Assembly: GCA_022511265.1 (NCBI GenBank)
Contig: JAFLRX010000003.1
Location: forward strand, 61,372 to 125,371
Direction: 5' to 3'
Origin: Eubacterium sp.
GTDB lineage: Bacteria > Bacillota > Clostridia > Oscillospirales > Ruminococcaceae
Length of the DNA stretch: 64,000 nt
Positions 7,976 to 17,304 of this stretch are shown here, one piece after another. The position numbers and the translations under genes are program-made. How positions within the stretch are numbered: position 1 is the first letter of the stretch; every line of letters begins with the position of its first letter. Below the pieces are notes generated by a model that ran no database searches, was not told where the DNA came from, and saw only the letters and a list, made by a program, of their open reading frames with translations.

Positions 7976-9133
7976 TTATATCTTTTGTTTATGCTGTTCA
8001 AGCAGGTTGCTTATCTTCTTATGCGGATCTATTACCTTTCCAGTCGATACGTCGTGATTAAGCGCCATGATAAGGTATGCTATGTACTTGGACACATCAA
8101 CATCACAGAACCACTCACGACTGAGCAGCTCGGGTGTACGGTAGGTAAGGTTGGTACCGAACACATAGTCTATCATACCGTCTCTGTACGCCTGATCGAA
8201 TTTGTCAAGTCCGTTGGTGAATATCGGATAGGTAGCGTACGCGATTATTCTTCTCGCCTTGCGCTTTTTAAGCTCAATAGCAATATCCAGCATAGACTCG
8301 CCGGAGGAGATGATGTCATCGGCTACGAATACATCCTTGCCCTCTACCGAGTTACCGAGGTACTCATGTGCTACTATCGGGTTTCTGCCGTTTACCACCT
8401 GCGAGTAATCGCGGCGCTTGTAGAACATACCCATCTCTACCTCAAGCACTGACGCATAATACATATTTCTGTTCAGCGCGCCCTCGTCCGGGCTGACTAC
8501 CATAAAGTCCTCTTTGTCAATACTCAGGTCTTCAATGTTGTTGAACATTGTCTTCAGCACCTGATAGGTGGGTATAACATTGTCAAAGCCCATCAGCGGG
8601 ATAGCGTTGCACACCCTGGCGTCGTGCGCGTCAAAGGTTATGATATTTGCTACGCCCATTGCCTCCAGCTCCTGAAGTGCTACCGCACAGTCGAGAGACT
8701 CGCGATAGTTTCTTCTGTGCTGTCTGCCGCCGTAAAGCAACGGCATAATGAGGTTTATTCTGTGTGCCTTACCGCTTATCGCCTGAATGATACGCTTTAA
8801 GTCCTGGAAATGATCATCCGGAGACATTGCGTTGTCCCTTTCGAACATATTATATGTGCAGCTGTAGTTGCCTACATCAACGATGAGAAATACATCGTTT
8901 CCTCTTACGGTGCTTTTGATAATACCCTTTCCGTCGCCGGAGGAAAAACGCGGGCAGTCGTTCTCGATAAGGAAATTATCGTACTTATACCCCGCATTGT
9001 TCGACCATTCAACAAGATACTTGTTGATCTTATCGGCAAGCTCCTGTGCGCCCTTCAATGCGATAAGACTGAGCGGTGCCACTCTCTTTGAGTTGGCAAA
9101 TATGATCTCACTTGCACTTCTTTGTTCAGCCAT
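7976..9133 (-). CDS. prs: Ribose-phosphate pyrophosphokinase (long clostridial type)
   Basis: 385 residues from ATG 9133, chosen because GAAAGGGA sits 8 nt upstream; an ATG at 9169 lacks a ribosome site. It makes PRPP from ribose 5-phosphate and ATP for nucleotide, His, Trp and NAD synthesis. The phosphoribosyltransferase loop VFVADDIISSGESMLDIA and the upstream TFDAHDARVCNAIP motif support this. It is about 70 residues longer than the usual 315-residue enzyme and the flexible-loop region differs from class I enzymes. It sits in a run with glyA, transaldolase and xylB. Confidence 0.88.
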   Translation of the reverse strand: MAEQRSASEIIFANSKRVAPLSLIALKGAQELADKINKYLVEWSNNAGYKYDNFLIENDCPRFSSGDGKGIIKSTVRGNDVFLIVDVGNYSCTYNMFERDNAMSPDDHFQDLKRIIQAISGKAHRINLIMPLLYGGRQHRRNYRESLDCAVALQELEAMGVANIITFDAHDARVCNAIPLMGFDNVIPTYQVLKTMFNNIEDLSIDKEDFMVVSPDEGALNRNMYYASVLEVEMGMFYKRRDYSQVVNGRNPIVAHEYLGNSVEGKDVFVADDIISSGESMLDIAIELKKRKARRIIAYATYPIFTNGLDKFDQAYRDGMIDYVFGTNLTYRTPELLSREWFCDVDVSKYIAYLIMALNHDVSTGKVIDPHKKISNLLEQHKQKI

Positions 9134-9228
9134 TTTTATTTCCCTTTCTTTTTTGTATTCTGCATACATCGGTATAAACCAGCAAAACGAGGGATTTTGC
9201 TCTCTCGTTTTGCGTTTTAGTCTATAGC

Positions 9229-10485
9229 TTATTCATATAGCGGGTACTTCTTGCAGATACCCGTAACGGTCTCTCTTATCTCGTCAGCCTTCGCGTCAAA
9301 GTCAGTAGCAGCAAGATAAATGCAGTCTGCGATAACACGCATATCGTCCTCTTTCAGACCTCTGGTGGTTACCGCGGGTGTGCCTATTCTGACGCCGCTG
9401 GTTATAAACGGGCTCTGCGGGTCATTGGGTATAGCATTCTTATTTACCGTAATATATACCTCGTCCAGCTTCTTTTCCAGTTCCTTACCGGTAATGCTGA
9501 ACGGCTGGAGATCTACCAGCATAAGGTGGTTGTCGGTACCGCCGGAAACAAGGTTAAAGCCTTTTTCAAGCAGCGCATCGGCAAGCGCGGACGCATTCTT
9601 TACTATCTGCTTTGCGTATTCCGTAAACTCAGGCTTTAACGCCTCGCCGAAGCATACTGCCTTAGCAGCGATAACATGCATGAGCGGGCCGCCCTGTGTG
9701 CCGGGGAATATAGCCTTGTTTATCTTCTTTGCAAGCTCTTCGTCGTTAGTGAGGATAAGACCTCCCCTCGGTCCTCTGAGGGTCTTATGTGTAGTAGTGG
9801 TTACAATATCGGCATAGGGTACGGGCGACATATGCTGTCCGCCTGCCACCAGTCCTGCGATATGAGCCATATCCACCATAAGGTATGCACCGACGCTCTT
9901 AGCTATCTGCGACATCTTCTCAAAGTCGATAGCTCTGGGGTATGCGCTGGCACCCGCAACGATAAGCTTAGGCTTGTGCTCCTCGGCAAGCGCTGCGAGA
10001 GTGTCATAGTTTATCATCCCGGTCTCATCATCAAGTCCGTAGGATACGAAGTTAAAATACTTACCCGAAAGGTTTACAGGCGAGCCGTGGGTAAGGTGTC
10101 CGCCGTGCGCAAGGCTCATACCCAGCACGGTGTCGCCCGGCTCAAGCAATGCGAAATATACGGCGGTATTCGCCTGTGCGCCGGAATGGGGCTGTACGTT
10201 AGCGTACTTTGCGCCAAACAGCTTGCAGGCACGGTCAATTGCGATGTTCTCAACGATATCCACCGCCTCGCAGCCGCCATAATAACGCTTTGCGGGATAG
10301 CCCTCGGCATACTTGTTGGTCAGCACGCTGCCCATAGCAGCCATTACTGCGGGAGATACGATATTCTCACTCGCGATAAGCTCAAGGTTGCGCTTTTGAC
10401 GTGCAAGCTCTTTGCCCATCGCGTCGGACAGCTCTGGGTCAACGTCCCCGAGAAATCCTATGGTATCTATAAGGTCATTATACAT
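9229..10485 (-). CDS. glyA: Serine hydroxymethyltransferase
   Basis: 418 residues. A PLP enzyme converting serine and tetrahydrofolate to glycine and methylene-tetrahydrofolate. Hallmarks seen: [13 protein letters not shown] near 35, [33 protein letters not shown], and the PLP-lysine motif [15 protein letters not shown]. Ribosome site GAAAGGGA precedes ATG 10485. It is 24 nt downstream of the transaldolase gene, in the same direction, so probably cotranscribed. Confidence 0.96.
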   Translation of the reverse strand: MYNDLIDTIGFLGDVDPELSDAMGKELARQKRNLELIASENIVSPAVMAAMGSVLTNKYAEGYPAKRYYGGCEAVDIVENIAIDRACKLFGAKYANVQPHSGAQANTAVYFALLEPGDTVLGMSLAHGGHLTHGSPVNLSGKYFNFVSYGLDDETGMINYDTLAALAEEHKPKLIVAGASAYPRAIDFEKMSQIAKSVGAYLMVDMAHIAGLVAGGQHMSPVPYADIVTTTTHKTLRGPRGGLILTNDEELAKKINKAIFPGTQGGPLMHVIAAKAVCFGEALKPEFTEYAKQIVKNASALADALLEKGFNLVSGGTDNHLMLVDLQPFSITGKELEKKLDEVYITVNKNAIPNDPQSPFITSGVRIGTPAVTTRGLKEDDMRVIADCIYLAATDFDAKADEIRETVTGICKKYPLYE

Positions 10486-10509
10486 TTTTTTGTCCCTTTC
10501 TGATCTCAG

Positions 10510-11160
10510 TTACTGCTTTGCGGTAAAGCCTTCCCAGTCTTTAAGGAATCTTTCGATACCGTTATCGGTGAGCGGGTGTTTGAGCATCTGTAAAATAACA
10601 TTCATCGGAACTGTAGCTATATCACAGCCTACTCTTGCGGCAGCGGTAACATGGATAGGATTGCGGATAGATGCCGCGATTATCTCGGTCTCTAAGCCCT
10701 GCGCGTTGAAGATGTCAACTATCTCCTCGATAAGCATCATACCTTCCATACCTACATCATCCAGTCTGCCTAAGAACGGGCTTACATAGGTTGCGCCCGC
10801 CTTTGCAGCCAGCAAAGCCTGTGCAGCGGAGAAAATAAGAGTAACGTTTGTCTTTATGCCGCGCTTAGTCAGCTCTTTACAAGCCTTAAGACCCTCTTCG
10901 CACATCGGCAGCTTGATAACAATGTTTTTATGGATTTCCGCGAGCGGCAGCGCCTCTTCTACCATTTTATCCGCCTCAAGAGAGATCACCTCAGCGGAGA
11001 TAGGTCCGTCAACTATCTCGGTTATCTCCTTTACGACCTCTTTGAAGTCTCTGCCCTCTTTTGCGATAAGAGAGGGGTTGGTGGTAACTCCGCAGATAAC
11101 GCCCATATCATTTGCACGTCTGATATCCGCTACGTTCGCAGTGTCAATAAAAAGTTTCAT
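10510..11160 (-). CDS. tal: Transaldolase (FSA/TalC-type, short form)
   Basis: 216 residues, typical of the small transaldolase/fructose-6-phosphate aldolase subfamily. [10 protein letters not shown] start, GVTTNPSLI, Schiff-base lysine in [32 protein letters not shown]. It links pentose phosphates to glycolysis. Immediately downstream of xylB, it channels xylulose 5-phosphate made by that kinase. Small-family members can be true transaldolase or F6P aldolase; Firmicutes members are usually transaldolases. Confidence 0.9.
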   Translation of the reverse strand: MKLFIDTANVADIRRANDMGVICGVTTNPSLIAKEGRDFKEVVKEITEIVDGPISAEVISLEADKMVEEALPLAEIHKNIVIKLPMCEEGLKACKELTKRGIKTNVTLIFSAAQALLAAKAGATYVSPFLGRLDDVGMEGMMLIEEIVDIFNAQGLETEIIAASIRNPIHVTAAARVGCDIATVPMNVILQMLKHPLTDNGIERFLKDWEGFTAKQ

Positions 11161-11219
11161 TTCCTACTCCTTTTCGGGTTGTCCCGATAATATATTTTAT
11201 CGTCTCAGCGATAATGTCC

Positions 11220-12749
11220 TTATATATCCAGTGCGGCAAGCTCTTCATAGTTTGCCTTCATTGCGGGATACAGCTTTTTGTACAGCGCGTATACCTTTTC
11301 GTACTGTCTGCTGTTTGCCTCGATAGGCTGCTGAACCTTATCAGCCTTTATTACCGCATTGCATGCCTCGGGCACGGAGGAATATATTCCCGCACCGACA
11401 GCGGCAAGCAGCGCGACGCCGAGTGCCGGACCTTCCTTATTGGCGGTGGTCTTTACCTCGCAGCCGTACAGGTCGGCAAGCATCTGTCTCCACAGCGGAG
11501 ATGATCCGCCGCCTCCGCACGCCATCATATCGCTGACGTCGATATTCATCTCACGGATGACCTCGACGCAGTCGCGCAGTGAATAGGAAACGCCCTCCAT
11601 AACCGCTCTGAGCAGGTCTTTCTTCTTGTGCATTGAGGAAAGTCCCACAAACGCACCCCTTACATTCGGGTCAAGGTGTGGTGTTCTCTCACCGTTAAGA
11701 TACGGCATATAAAGCAGCTTGTTTGCGCCTATCGGCACGCTGTCAGCCTCTTTATCCATAAGGTAATAAGGATCAACGCCCATTGACAGCGCGGTCTCCA
11801 TCTCACCCCACGCGAAGTTGTCTCTGAACCATTTCAGCGACAGACCTGCCGACTGGGTAACACCCATTACATGCCAACAGCCGGGTACGGCACAGCAGAA
11901 GGTGTGTACCCTGCCCTTTAAGTCTATTGATATATCGGAAGTATGCGCAAATACCACACCGCTGGAGCCTATGGTGGTGAATGCCTTGCCGTTCTCTACA
12001 ACGCCTGTACCGACAGCGGCAGCTGCATTGTCTCCCGCACCGCCTACTACCGGTGTACCCTCTTTCAGTCCGGTAGCCTCAGCAACCGCCTTGGTTATCG
12101 TACCGGTAACATCCGGGCTTTCGTATACCTTGGCAAGCAATGACTTGTCTATACCGAGCTTTTCCAGTACCTCGTCCGACCAGTCACGCTTGGGTATATC
12201 CAGCAGCTGCATACCCGACGCGTCGGAGACCTCGGTTGCGTACTCGCCTGTCAGCATAAATCTTATATAATCCTTAGGCAGCAGTATGTGACGGCACTTT
12301 TCATAATTTTGCGGCTCGTTGTTCTTTACCCACATTATCTTTGCTGCGGTGAAGCCTGTGATAGCAGGGTTAGCCGTAATAGCCAGCAGTCTGTCATGCC
12401 CTACCTTTTCGGTTATCTCGACTACTTCTTTAGAAGTACGCTGGTCGCACCAGATAATGCTGTTTCTGATGACCTTGTTGTCACCGTCCAGCATAACCAG
12501 TCCGTGCATCTGACCGGAAAGTCCGATACCCTTGATCTCATCTGCAGGCACGCCGCTCTTGGCAACGACATCACGGATGCTGTTTACGCACGCGTTCCAC
12601 CAGTCGGCAGGGTCCTGCTCGGCATAACCGTTCTGCGGGGTGTATAAGGGGTACTCATACAGCGCGGAAGCTATCGGGGTTCCGTCCTCACCGAACAGCA
12701 CGGTCTTGGTGCCTGAGGTGCCTATGTCAACGCCCAATAAATAAGCCAT
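11220..12749 (-). CDS. xylB: Xylulokinase
   Basis: 509 residues of the FGGY sugar-kinase family. N-terminal phosphate motif LGVDIGTSGTKT, substrate motif GLSGQMHGLV and IIWCDQRT, C-terminal GDNAAAAVGTG and the FGGY-type MACGGGGSSPLWRQM. It phosphorylates D-xylulose from xylose isomerase, consistent with plant-fibre use. First gene of the xylB-tal-glyA-prs run, behind its own promoter at 12821-12850. No xylose isomerase is in the window. Confidence 0.93.
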   Translation of the reverse strand: MAYLLGVDIGTSGTKTVLFGEDGTPIASALYEYPLYTPQNGYAEQDPADWWNACVNSIRDVVAKSGVPADEIKGIGLSGQMHGLVMLDGDNKVIRNSIIWCDQRTSKEVVEITEKVGHDRLLAITANPAITGFTAAKIMWVKNNEPQNYEKCRHILLPKDYIRFMLTGEYATEVSDASGMQLLDIPKRDWSDEVLEKLGIDKSLLAKVYESPDVTGTITKAVAEATGLKEGTPVVGGAGDNAAAAVGTGVVENGKAFTTIGSSGVVFAHTSDISIDLKGRVHTFCCAVPGCWHVMGVTQSAGLSLKWFRDNFAWGEMETALSMGVDPYYLMDKEADSVPIGANKLLYMPYLNGERTPHLDPNVRGAFVGLSSMHKKKDLLRAVMEGVSYSLRDCVEVIREMNIDVSDMMACGGGGSSPLWRQMLADLYGCEVKTTANKEGPALGVALLAAVGAGIYSSVPEACNAVIKADKVQQPIEANSRQYEKVYALYKKLYPAMKANYEELAALDI

Positions 12750-12820
12750 ACTGATCTTCCTCTCATTTCTGAAAATAATGTAATGACAAAAGCAAAATCG
12801 CCTTGTCAGAACCTATGTAA

Positions 12821-12850
12821 ATTATAATATATTTTGAGAGTATTTGTCAA
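12821..12850 (-). promoter_or_regulatory. SigA promoter of xylB
   Basis: Minus strand TTGACA (12850-12845), 18 nt, TATAAT (12826-12821), about 70 nt before the xylB ATG. The leader has no obvious catabolite-repression (cre) palindrome that I could recognise. Confidence 0.75.
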
Positions 12851-12924
12851 TAGCAAAATCGGTGCAAAGACCTGTTTTGCCCTTTCCTACGCACAAAAAA
12901 ATTTTTGGATTTTTTATGATACTT

Positions 12925-13650
12925 TTAGTGTTCGTCGCAGGTGTTCGGTTCCGGTATTAAATTCTCCGACGGCTTGAAAACCGCACGGGCAAAGCAAACA
13001 AAGCTGACGCTTTCACAGCCTGCGGATATCAGCAGCGAGCCCGCTGCCTTTAATGTCGCACCGGTAGTACATACATCATCCAGCACCAGCAACCGCTTGC
13101 CGTATAAAGCTATATCATTGTCAACCGAAAACGCTGTGCGCAGGTTTTCCTGTCGTTCAGTGCGGGAAAGCTGCTTTTGTTGCGCGGTTTGTTCATCCTT
13201 TCGTATCGCCTGAACGATTTTTATCGAACTAAGCTCAGACAGCTTTCTGGCTATCATCTCGGTCTGATTATAGCCTCTTTCCCTTTTATTCTTGTAGTAC
13301 ATAGGTATCGGGACTACGCCGTCAAAGTCATCAATAACATTATATTCGCGCAGTATATCGTAAATGGATTTTGCCATAAAATCCAGCTTATCGCCGTCCC
13401 AGTCGTTTTTCGCGGCAAGTACTATACGCTTTGCTTTGTCGTCATACTCACATACATAGTAAAGCGGATATTCTCCGATGCGGGATTTACTGTTTTTATA
13501 CTCAAACTCGCTGTCACACTTTGCACAGATATATTCCCCAAGCTTTATTATCCTGTTGCAGACAGGACACCGCGCGGGATAAACCACATCCGCCGCACGT
13601 CTAAGAAATCGTTTTGCACCGCCTATGAACTTTTCTGTTTTCTCACTCAA
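12925..13650 (-). CDS. comFC: ComF-family amidophosphoribosyltransferase-like protein
   Basis: 241 residues. N-terminal zinc ribbon (CPVCNRIIKLGEYICAKC, about 23-40) followed by a phosphoribosyltransferase domain with VPIPMYYKNKRERGYNQTE and the PRPP loop LLVLDDVCTTGATL. ComFC helps in natural transformation and DNA processing together with ComFA in some Firmicutes; here it is alone, as often in Clostridia. Confidence 0.9.
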   Translation of the reverse strand: MSEKTEKFIGGAKRFLRRAADVVYPARCPVCNRIIKLGEYICAKCDSEFEYKNSKSRIGEYPLYYVCEYDDKAKRIVLAAKNDWDGDKLDFMAKSIYDILREYNVIDDFDGVVPIPMYYKNKRERGYNQTEMIARKLSELSSIKIVQAIRKDEQTAQQKQLSRTERQENLRTAFSVDNDIALYGKRLLVLDDVCTTGATLKAAGSLLISAGCESVSFVCFARAVFKPSENLIPEPNTCDEH

Positions 13651-13734
13651 ATAATCACCCCGAAAACAACTTTATATGAATATTTTAACACATTAAGGAA
13701 AATATTTCAATAGCATGGCAAGAATGCTATTAGC

Positions 13735-13763
13735 TTGACAGAATGGGTAATTTATGTTAATAT
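13735..13763 (+). promoter_or_regulatory. SigA promoter of pfkA
   Basis: TTGACA (13735-13740), 17 nt, TAATAT (13758-13763), 40 nt before ATG 13803. Confidence 0.75.
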
Positions 13764-13802
13764 AAAACAAATATATCACTTTCTGAAAGGAAGGTACACA
13801 AA

Positions 13803-14888
13803 ATGGCAAAACGAAGAATAGGTATCCTTACCAGCGGCGGCGACTGCCCCGGTCTTAACGCGACGATAAGAGGTGCGGCAAAAGCCTGCTATACCATGTT
13901 TGGCGAGGATAAGATAGAAATAGTAGGAATATCAAACGGTTTTCACGGACTTATCCACAATGACTGCCGATTGATGAAACCCGAGGACTTTTCCGGTATA
14001 CTGACGCAAGGCGGCACTATCCTCGGCACAAAGCGCACTCCGTACAAAATGATGCAGGTCATTGAGGACGATAACATTGACAAAGTCGCCGAGATGAAAG
14101 CGACCTACAAAGAGCAAAAGCTGGACTGCATACTCACGCTGGGCGGAAACGGCACCCATAAGACCGCAAATCTGCTTTCCGAAGAGGGGCTTAATATAAT
14201 CGGACTGCCCAAGACTATAGACAACGATATATGGGGTACTGATGTGACTTTCGGATTTCACACTGCCGTTGATATAGGAACAGAAGTACTGGACAGGCTG
14301 CACACCACCGCTACCTCTCACCGCAGGATAATGGTAATAGAGATAATGGGCAACAAGGCGGGCTGGTTGACGCTGTACTCCGGCATTGCGGGCGGTGCGG
14401 ACATTATCCTTATACCGGAGATACCCTATAATATCAACAAGGTAATAGACGCATGCGAAAAACGTGCCGAGGCCGGCAAGAAATTTTCGATAATTGCCGT
14501 TGCAGAGGGCGCAATGGACATACAAGAAGCGGCTATGAAGAAAAAAGAACGTGCCAAAAAGCGTGCCGAGGCCGGTGAAACCACCGTCACCAACCGCATC
14601 GCAAAGCAGATAGAGGCTGCTACAGGCGTTGAAACGCGCTCGGTAGTCCCCGGACATATCCTGCGCGGAGGCAGTCCGTCGGCCTATGACCGTGTACTGG
14701 CGACCAAATTCGGCGCGCGGGCGGCAATGCTGATAAAAGAAGAAAAATTCGGCTATACAGTCGCAAAAATAGGCAACGATATAACCGAAAACAAGCTTTC
14801 TGATGTAACTATGAAGACAAAATTCGTCCCCGAAAATGACAAGCTGGTCATCACAGGCAAAAGCATCGGAGTTTCCTTCGGTGACTGA
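13803..14888 (+). CDS. pfkA: 6-phosphofructokinase, group III-like
   Basis: 361 residues. Family motifs: RIGILTSGGDCPGLNA, GGTILGTKR, TLGGNGTHKTA (114-122), LPKTIDNDIWGTD (135-147), MGNKAGWL, and PGHILRGGSPSAYDR. It phosphorylates fructose 6-phosphate. The two cofactor-deciding positions are Gly117 (equivalent to E. coli Gly104, favouring ATP) and Lys137 (equivalent to 124, usual in PPi enzymes), the mixed pattern known from ATP-using group III enzymes. The Mg-site Asp103 equivalent is Asn116. Good promoter and a terminator directly after it make it monocistronic. Confidence 0.92.
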   Translation: MAKRRIGILTSGGDCPGLNATIRGAAKACYTMFGEDKIEIVGISNGFHGLIHNDCRLMKPEDFSGILTQGGTILGTKRTPYKMMQVIEDDNIDKVAEMKATYKEQKLDCILTLGGNGTHKTANLLSEEGLNIIGLPKTIDNDIWGTDVTFGFHTAVDIGTEVLDRLHTTATSHRRIMVIEIMGNKAGWLTLYSGIAGGADIILIPEIPYNINKVIDACEKRAEAGKKFSIIAVAEGAMDIQEAAMKKKERAKKRAEAGETTVTNRIAKQIEAATGVETRSVVPGHILRGGSPSAYDRVLATKFGARAAMLIKEEKFGYTVAKIGNDITENKLSDVTMKTKFVPENDKLVITGKSIGVSFGD

Positions 14889-14906
14889 TAACCGCAAAAT
14901 AAACTG

Positions 14907-14934
14907 CTCCGCCGGATAATACCGGCGGAGTTTT
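14907..14934 (+). terminator. Terminator of pfkA
   Basis: CTCCGCCGG-ATAATA-CCGGCGGAG followed by TTTTAC. Confidence 0.85.
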
Positions 14935-14938
14935 ACAG

Positions 14939-14967
14939 TTGACATGATTTTCTCTTTATGATATAAT
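14939..14967 (+). promoter_or_regulatory. SigA promoter of the GNAT-transglutaminase-cyclophilin operon
   Basis: TTGACA (14939-14944), 17 nt, TATAAT (14962-14967): perfect consensus, 49 nt before ATG 15016 and immediately after the pfkA terminator. Confidence 0.85.
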
Positions 14968-15015
14968 TCTGTAGAGATTTAACACACTTTTCCTATACAA
15001 GCAACGGAGGAAAAA

Positions 15016-15510
15016 ATGGATATAAAAAAGGTCGAGGATGCGCAGCAGATAAACCTTCTAGCAGCAATTGCGGATGAAATATGGCATGAATATTTCGGCA
15101 TAATAATATCGGACGAGCAAATAGATTATATGGTGGAGAAGTTCCAGTCAGAACATGCCATAACCTCACAGATACAAAATGACGGCTACGAATATTATAT
15201 GTTTTATATCGGAGACGAGCCGATAGGATATAACGGAATAAAGCCTGAAAAAGACGCGCTTTTCCTCAGCAAGCTGTATATAAAAAAAGAACACCGTTCA
15301 AAGGGATATGCGTCTAAAGCTTTTGAATTTTTGACTGACTACTGTAAAAATCACGGTTTGAAATATATCTATCTCACTGTAAACCGCCGCAACGACGACA
15401 CAATAAATATATATAAGAAAAAAGGCTTTTATGTTACGGAAGAAAAGTGCGCCGATATAGGCAACGGATTTGTTATGGACGATTATATAATGCGATTGGA
15501 CATAAAATAA
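15016..15510 (+). CDS. GNAT family N-acetyltransferase
   Basis: 164 residues. The acetyl-CoA site is seen as LSKLYIKKEHRSKGYASKAFEF (residues about 84-105), followed by the beta6-alpha4 element LTVNRRNDDTINIYKKKGF. Substrate unknown. GGAGG ribosome site at 15006-15010. Followed after 4 nt by the transglutaminase-like gene. Confidence 0.85.
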   Translation: MDIKKVEDAQQINLLAAIADEIWHEYFGIIISDEQIDYMVEKFQSEHAITSQIQNDGYEYYMFYIGDEPIGYNGIKPEKDALFLSKLYIKKEHRSKGYASKAFEFLTDYCKNHGLKYIYLTVNRRNDDTINIYKKKGFYVTEEKCADIGNGFVMDDYIMRLDIK

Positions 15511-15514
15511 TAAT

Positions 15515-16753
15515 ATGATGAACAAGCAAATAAAATTATTGAATAAAAATACCGCCCTGGCTCTTACTGTAGCTGTATTTCTGTCGATTGCGTCACCGTG
15601 CGTATATGCGGAAGACAATTCTTCCCCGCAAAAAACATACGAGCTTTTGACGTCATATAATCCGGATTATTACACAAATATGATAATCAATGATAATATG
15701 ATGAGCATAGAGGGAAAATATACCGACGACCCGATAAGCAGAATTTATCTTCAGGCTGAGATAACGGCAAACGCCGTAATCGAAACAAATCAAGACGGTG
15801 CTTTTACGGCAAAGCTAAAGCTCGAGCTTGCCCCGGCCGATAACAACAACCGTGTCGTTATCGTACTTACCTCCGGCACGGTGATGAGCTATAGGATTGA
15901 ATATGACGACGGCTGGTATTTCCCCGACAACGGAATAAAGCAAAAAAACACCGAGGTATTCGACCACATTTACGAGACCGGCAGCGCGGCATGGGCAAAC
16001 TATGTTTCCGACGAGTTGACCGAGGAGAGCGTGAGAGAAACACTGGAAGAAATACAGACGCTTTCCGATGAGATAACCGAAGGCATTGAGGATGATTATA
16101 AAAAAATGCTGGCGCTGGGGCATTGGATGTCCGACAACATTTATTATGACCGCGACGCGCGTGACAACTCGGTGACATTGTCAACTATATCCATGAATAA
16201 CGTCTTGAAAGACCATAAAACGGTATGCAGCGGATACGCCAATCTTTATTGTGCCCTGCTGGAGGCACAAGGGATAAGAGCGGTGAATATCAAAGGCTCG
16301 GTGGTTTCATCTTCTGCAGGGATAAACTATGAAGATTTAGCGCACAGCCCCCAAAACCATGAATGGACAGCGGTATGGCTGGATGACAGATGGATTTATA
16401 TGGACACTGTATGGAACTCAGATAATTTTTATGAACTGGAGCGGTTCTATACAAATCCGTCGGATGATCAGTACAGCGATATTACACCGTTTGCATTATC
16501 CCTTAACCATCGCGCTGATCGCGCTGAACAGAGACATTACTTCCGCGCGCTTGAATATTTTGAGAAAACCCAAGACGAAAGCCAAGAAGAGTTTTCTTAT
16601 GACGCACCGATGCCGGATGAAAAACCTGATAACCAAGCCGATTTTTATATCAAGGTAATATTGTACGTTGTTGTAATGGCTGCTGTCGCGGCGGTTGCAC
16701 TGTATATTATAAGATATATCCGTAATAAGGATAAGAAAGGAAAATTAAAATGA
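15515..16753 (+). CDS. Secreted, C-terminally anchored transglutaminase-like protein
   Basis: 412 residues. Signal peptide with cleavage likely after CVYA (about 32). The transglutaminase-like domain (190-310) has Cys238 in TVCSGYANLYCALL, His282 in NHEWTAVW and Asp297 in YMDTVW. A single membrane helix at 377-399 and a basic tail (RNKDKKGKLK) anchor it with the catalytic domain outside. Start is ATG 15515 or 15518; neither has a strong ribosome site and coupling to the upstream gene is likely. The stop overlaps the cyclophilin ATG (ATGA). Confidence 0.85.
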   Translation: MMNKQIKLLNKNTALALTVAVFLSIASPCVYAEDNSSPQKTYELLTSYNPDYYTNMIINDNMMSIEGKYTDDPISRIYLQAEITANAVIETNQDGAFTAKLKLELAPADNNNRVVIVLTSGTVMSYRIEYDDGWYFPDNGIKQKNTEVFDHIYETGSAAWANYVSDELTEESVRETLEEIQTLSDEITEGIEDDYKKMLALGHWMSDNIYYDRDARDNSVTLSTISMNNVLKDHKTVCSGYANLYCALLEAQGIRAVNIKGSVVSSSAGINYEDLAHSPQNHEWTAVWLDDRWIYMDTVWNSDNFYELERFYTNPSDDQYSDITPFALSLNHRADRAEQRHYFRALEYFEKTQDESQEEFSYDAPMPDEKPDNQADFYIKVILYVVVMAAVAAVALYIIRYIRNKDKKGKLK

Positions 16754-17220
16754 TAGTCATCGAAATGGAAAACGGAAAGAAGATCAAGGCAGAGCTTTAT
16801 CCCGAAATCGCGCCGATAACCTGCGCGAACTTTGAAAAGCTGGTAAAAAAGGGCTTTTATGACGGTCTGATTTTTCACCGCGTAATAAGCGGCTTTATGA
16901 TCCAGGGCGGCTGCCCGCTGGGGATAGGCACAGGCGGCTCAGGCACCAACATAAAGGGAGAGTTTGCGAAAAACGGCGTAAAGAACGAGTTAAAGCATAC
17001 CCGCGGCGTGCTGTCAATGGCACGCTCGATGATGCCTGACTCGGCAAGCTCGCAGTTCTTTATAATGCATGCCGATGCACCGCACCTTGACGGCAACTAT
17101 GCGGCATTCGGCAAGGTAGTAGAGGGTATGGACGTCGTGGATGAGATCGCATCCGTTCAGGTTGATTACAACGACAAGCCCACCACCCCGCAGGTAATGA
17201 AGAAAGTTACCATTGAATAA
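16750..17220 (+). CDS. Cyclophilin-type peptidyl-prolyl cis-trans isomerase
   Basis: 156 residues, cytoplasmic (no signal peptide). Motifs: FHRVISGFMIQGGCP, GTGGSGTNIKGEF, SMARSMMPDSASSQFFIMHADAPHLDG, AFGKVVEGMDVVD. It accelerates proline isomerisation during folding. The catalytic Arg of FHRV is present. Overlaps the preceding stop by 4 nt. Confidence 0.93.
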   Translation: MIVIEMENGKKIKAELYPEIAPITCANFEKLVKKGFYDGLIFHRVISGFMIQGGCPLGIGTGGSGTNIKGEFAKNGVKNELKHTRGVLSMARSMMPDSASSQFFIMHADAPHLDGNYAAFGKVVEGMDVVDEIASVQVDYNDKPTTPQVMKKVTIE

Positions 17221-17225
17221 AAATC

Positions 17226-17259
17226 TCAGCCCGCGGCTTTTTTAAGAGCCGCGGGCTGA
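17226..17259 (+). terminator. Terminator of the cyclophilin operon
   Basis: 13-bp stem TCAGCCCGCGGCT / AGCCGCGGGCTGA with a T-rich loop and tail TTATTTA; may also serve the convergent GH5 gene. Confidence 0.8.
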
Positions 17260-17304
17260 TTATTTAGGAAACAATAATATATCATTATTGTTATTGCCGA
17301 ATAA

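Noticed and set aside
13932..14945. Long minus-strand open frame opposite pfkA
   Set aside because: Shadow of the phosphofructokinase gene; it has no start signals.
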